This document shows positions 62,130 through 64,000 of a stretch of 64,000 nucleotides of DNA, in pieces. Source of the stretch: Massilia sp. ST3 (GTDB lineage: Bacteria; Pseudomonadota; Gammaproteobacteria; Burkholderiales; Burkholderiaceae_D); NCBI RefSeq assembly GCF_018119405.1, contig NZ_JAGPWC010000003.1:62001-126000 (forward strand). Direction: 5' to 3'. The notes under the pieces are model-generated. The model made no database searches. It was not told the DNA's origin and was given only the letters and a program-made list of their open reading frames with translations. A program made the translations under genes and the position numbers. Every line of letters starts with the position of its first letter. Position 1 is the first letter of the stretch.

Positions 62130-63353
62130 TTAGCGCGCTTGCTTGTTCAAGGTCCTGATGAAACCAGAGATCGATTCGGTTTCACCTTCGATCCGCTCAT
62201 ACAAGGCCTTCATTTTCTCGATGATTTCGTCAGTGCCTGGATCATCGCTGCTGAAGTTCATGCGATAGCTCCAGATGCGCGAATAGGTCTCGCTCAGTTT
62301 GCGATTCACCCGGCCTTTCGGCGGCATGATGTTCTTCAATCCCAAGACGGCTTCCTGCCTTCCTGCATCGGCCCAGGGGCCAACTTCAACGATCAAGGCC
62401 AGCTTTGCGCCGTCGAGGGCAAACCACATGATGATGGCGGCATCCTGGCCCCAGTAGTTGCCCTTGGCGGTAGTAAAACCACCTGCAAGACAGGCCTCGT
62501 CGATCTTGGCCGGAAGAAAAGCCGCCCGCGTGGGGCTGAGGCTGATTTTCCGGATGTCGGTGGACTTGAACAGAAATTCCTCCGCTGCCTCCGTGAACGA
62601 AGACACCGCGCCGTGCTCGATGATCAAATCGATCACTCTCTTGTGTTCCGAGTACAGCTTGCGGCAGACGTTCACCAGATGCATGTCGACTTCGTTCACA
62701 AGGACCTCCGAGCTGAGTAATTCCAGGTATTGTTCAATTGCAAAGCGAGCGCGCTCCGACAGCACGTCGGTCTTCCGGCGCATGGCATCCATCAGGGATC
62801 GGTACATGTCTTCCCAGGTCACCGGTATCCACATGTCGTCGTTTGGCGCCACGCCATCGGTCGTCAGGAACAGCAGGTCGCGCGAATAATCCTTGAATTC
62901 TTCCTCGAGTCGCTGCCTGTACTGCAGCAATTGTTTATCGCCCTGGCGTGCATCGACCTTGGCTTCGATCGCCAGCAGCATGCGCGAGCGCTCCGACCAG
63001 ATCAGCACGTCCATATTCATCATTTCACGGCGCACCTGCACGTCGGCATAGCCTTCCATCGAGCGTAGCAGCCTGCTGAAAGGCGCACTCGCCGATGCAT
63101 CCCGCGGGGCGACCCGCAGAAGAAGCTGTTTGATGAACTCGTCCGACAAGCCATGCGGCTGGCTGGGGTCGAGGAAGAATGCCAGCAGATTGGAATGGCG
63201 GATCTCTTGCCGCTGCAGGCGCGCCGCCTTGAGGAGATTGAGCGTAGGAGCTGGAAATGCGTCTGCGTGCTCCTCGATCGCAGCGATAAATTTCAGGAAG
63301 GACTGTTCGAGCGGAACGTGACCGGGATCGAGGCTGGCAAGTGTCGGGTTCAA
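62130..63353 (-). CDS. PD-(D/E)XK nuclease superfamily protein (PF14281-like)
   Basis: About 407 aa. Near the N-terminus RQEIRHSNLLAFFLDPSQPHGLSDEF resembles the PF14281 pattern, and the catalytic core is D115 (MDVLIW), E130-A-K132 (AIEAK) with Q141 and Y145 downstream. No ATG is in a suitable place; the TTG at 63353 is my best start and needs checking. Lower GC than neighbours in parts suggests acquisition. Such nucleases often belong to defence systems; no clear partner is next to it. Confidence 0.75.
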   Translation of the reverse strand: MNPTLASLDPGHVPLEQSFLKFIAAIEEHADAFPAPTLNLLKAARLQRQEIRHSNLLAFFLDPSQPHGLSDEFIKQLLLRVAPRDASASAPFSRLLRSMEGYADVQVRREMMNMDVLIWSERSRMLLAIEAKVDARQGDKQLLQYRQRLEEEFKDYSRDLLFLTTDGVAPNDDMWIPVTWEDMYRSLMDAMRRKTDVLSERARFAIEQYLELLSSEVLVNEVDMHLVNVCRKLYSEHKRVIDLIIEHGAVSSFTEAAEEFLFKSTDIRKISLSPTRAAFLPAKIDEACLAGGFTTAKGNYWGQDAAIIMWFALDGAKLALIVEVGPWADAGRQEAVLGLKNIMPPKGRVNRKLSETYSRIWSYRMNFSSDDPGTDEIIEKMKALYERIEGETESISGFIRTLNKQAR

Positions 63354-63366
63354 GTGCTTGGCTTTC

Positions 63367-64000
63367 TCAACATGGACTGCCGGCCGCTTGTGACATGCGA
63401 AGCGTGGACAGGATTTCCTGCAGGCCGCCGACCTCGTAGGTGGGACGCGCCAGCGACGCATTGACCAGCTTCCCCGGATTGAACCAGCAGCTGTCGATGC
63501 CATAACGGTTGGCCCCGAGGATGTCGGCGTCGAGCCGGTCGCCGACGATGACCGTCTCGTCGTGCGAGAAGCGGCGCGCCATGCGCGTGGCGTACTCGAA
63601 GAAGCGGCTGTCCGGCTTGGCGTAGCCGCAGGCTTCCGAGGTGGCGACGAAGGAAACATACCCGCCCAGCCCCGAGCTGGCGATGCGGCGGCGCTGGATG
63701 TGGTCGATGCCGTTGGTGATGATGCCGACTTCGCCGAGCGCGGCCAGCGATTCGCACAGGCGCAGCGCGCCGTCGACCAGGACCACGGTCTCGGGCAAGG
63801 CTTCCAGGTACAGGCGGCTGGCGGCTTCGGCGTCCAGTTCCAGCCCATGGGTTGCGAACGTCTGGCGGAAGCGCTCCACCTTGAGGAAATCCTTGGTCAC
63901 CTTGCCTTCTTCAAAGCGCTTCCACAGGTCCAGGTTGATGGCCTGATAGTCCGGGAACAGCGCCGCGCCAGGCTGGCGCAGGCCGAGTTCGCGCATGGTG
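63367..64000 (-). CDS. YjjG-type HAD family nucleotidase, partial
   Basis: The 209 visible codons start at MRELGL near the right edge, but the N-terminal DxDxT motif is missing, so the gene continues beyond the window. Seen: ALFPDYQAINLDLWKRFEEGKVT as in YjjG, and later IITNGIDHIQRRRI (motif II) and IVGDRLDADILGANRYGID (motif IV). YjjG is a house-cleaning phosphatase that removes non-canonical nucleotides. Its stop is 14 bp before the nuclease gene start. Confidence 0.88.
   Translation of the reverse strand, partial: TMRELGLRQPGAALFPDYQAINLDLWKRFEEGKVTKDFLKVERFRQTFATHGLELDAEAASRLYLEALPETVVLVDGALRLCESLAALGEVGIITNGIDHIQRRRIASSGLGGYVSFVATSEACGYAKPDSRFFEYATRMARRFSHDETVIVGDRLDADILGANRYGIDSCWFNPGKLVNASLARPTYEVGGLQEILSTLRMSQAAGSPC

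Overview
The window looks like a chromosomal segment of a high-GC betaproteobacterium, most likely an Oxalobacteraceae of the Massilia/Telluria type. The basis is the GC-rich codon use, a PEP-CTERM protein, Tat-exported TldD paralogues, a metE/metR pair and REPIN-type repeats. The genus is inferred from gene content; no rRNA or tRNA gene is visible. About 55 real genes are present, and the edges cut a TMEM165/GDT1 cation exporter (left) and a YjjG-type HAD phosphatase (right).

Layout. 0.5-7.9 kb: secreted M1 aminopeptidase with a serine hydrolase, a Tat-exported class V aminotransferase-like protein, a DegP-like protease and a periplasmic methyltransferase-like protein. 8.0-21.4 kb: one long plus-strand operon, tldD-tldE, REPIN, tldD-tldE, DUF4159, MoxR, DUF58, BatA-like, a DUF4175-like protein and a membrane protein. 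21.4-29.6 kb: TfoX-like protein, Amj lipid II flippase, acyltransferase, TonB receptor, two hypotheticals, spermidine-synthase-like protein and a GST. 29.5-36.9 kb: minus-strand MacAB-type efflux operon that also encodes its own sigma-54 response regulator and NtrY-like kinase. 37-41.6 kb: mini-PstS plus porin, a sugar-dehydrogenase/PEBP fusion and a PEP-CTERM protein. 41.7-48.9 kb: eight-gene GntR-led operon with an SsuABC/TauABC-type transporter, an AprA-like flavoprotein and a ferredoxin. 49-51.4 kb: DUF5694-like, immunity-like and GGCT-like genes. 51.6-55.1 kb: second transporter of the same type with SCO1 and cupredoxin-like genes. 55.3-57.1 kb: LytS/LytR-type pair. 57.3-60.5 kb: metE/metR. 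60.6-64 kb: secreted proteins, a PD-(D/E)XK nuclease and the HAD gene.

The most interesting signal is regulatory. The tldD operon and the MacAB-type operon, 29 kb apart, each have a sigma-54 promoter (GG-N10-GC) with an array of TGTCCG / CGGACA half-sites forming a dyad. The dyad centre lies 84 bp upstream of the -24 element in one and 80 bp in the other. The only sigma-54 activator in the window, a response regulator with a GAYTGA loop, is encoded inside the MacAB-type operon. I infer one envelope-peptide stress regulon that couples tripartite efflux to Tat-exported TldD/TldE proteases and a MoxR/BatA-like module, with positive autoregulation. A third promoter, an exact sigma-54 consensus match, precedes the PEP-CTERM gene; it lacks this dyad and probably belongs to a PrsK/PrsR-type circuit elsewhere.
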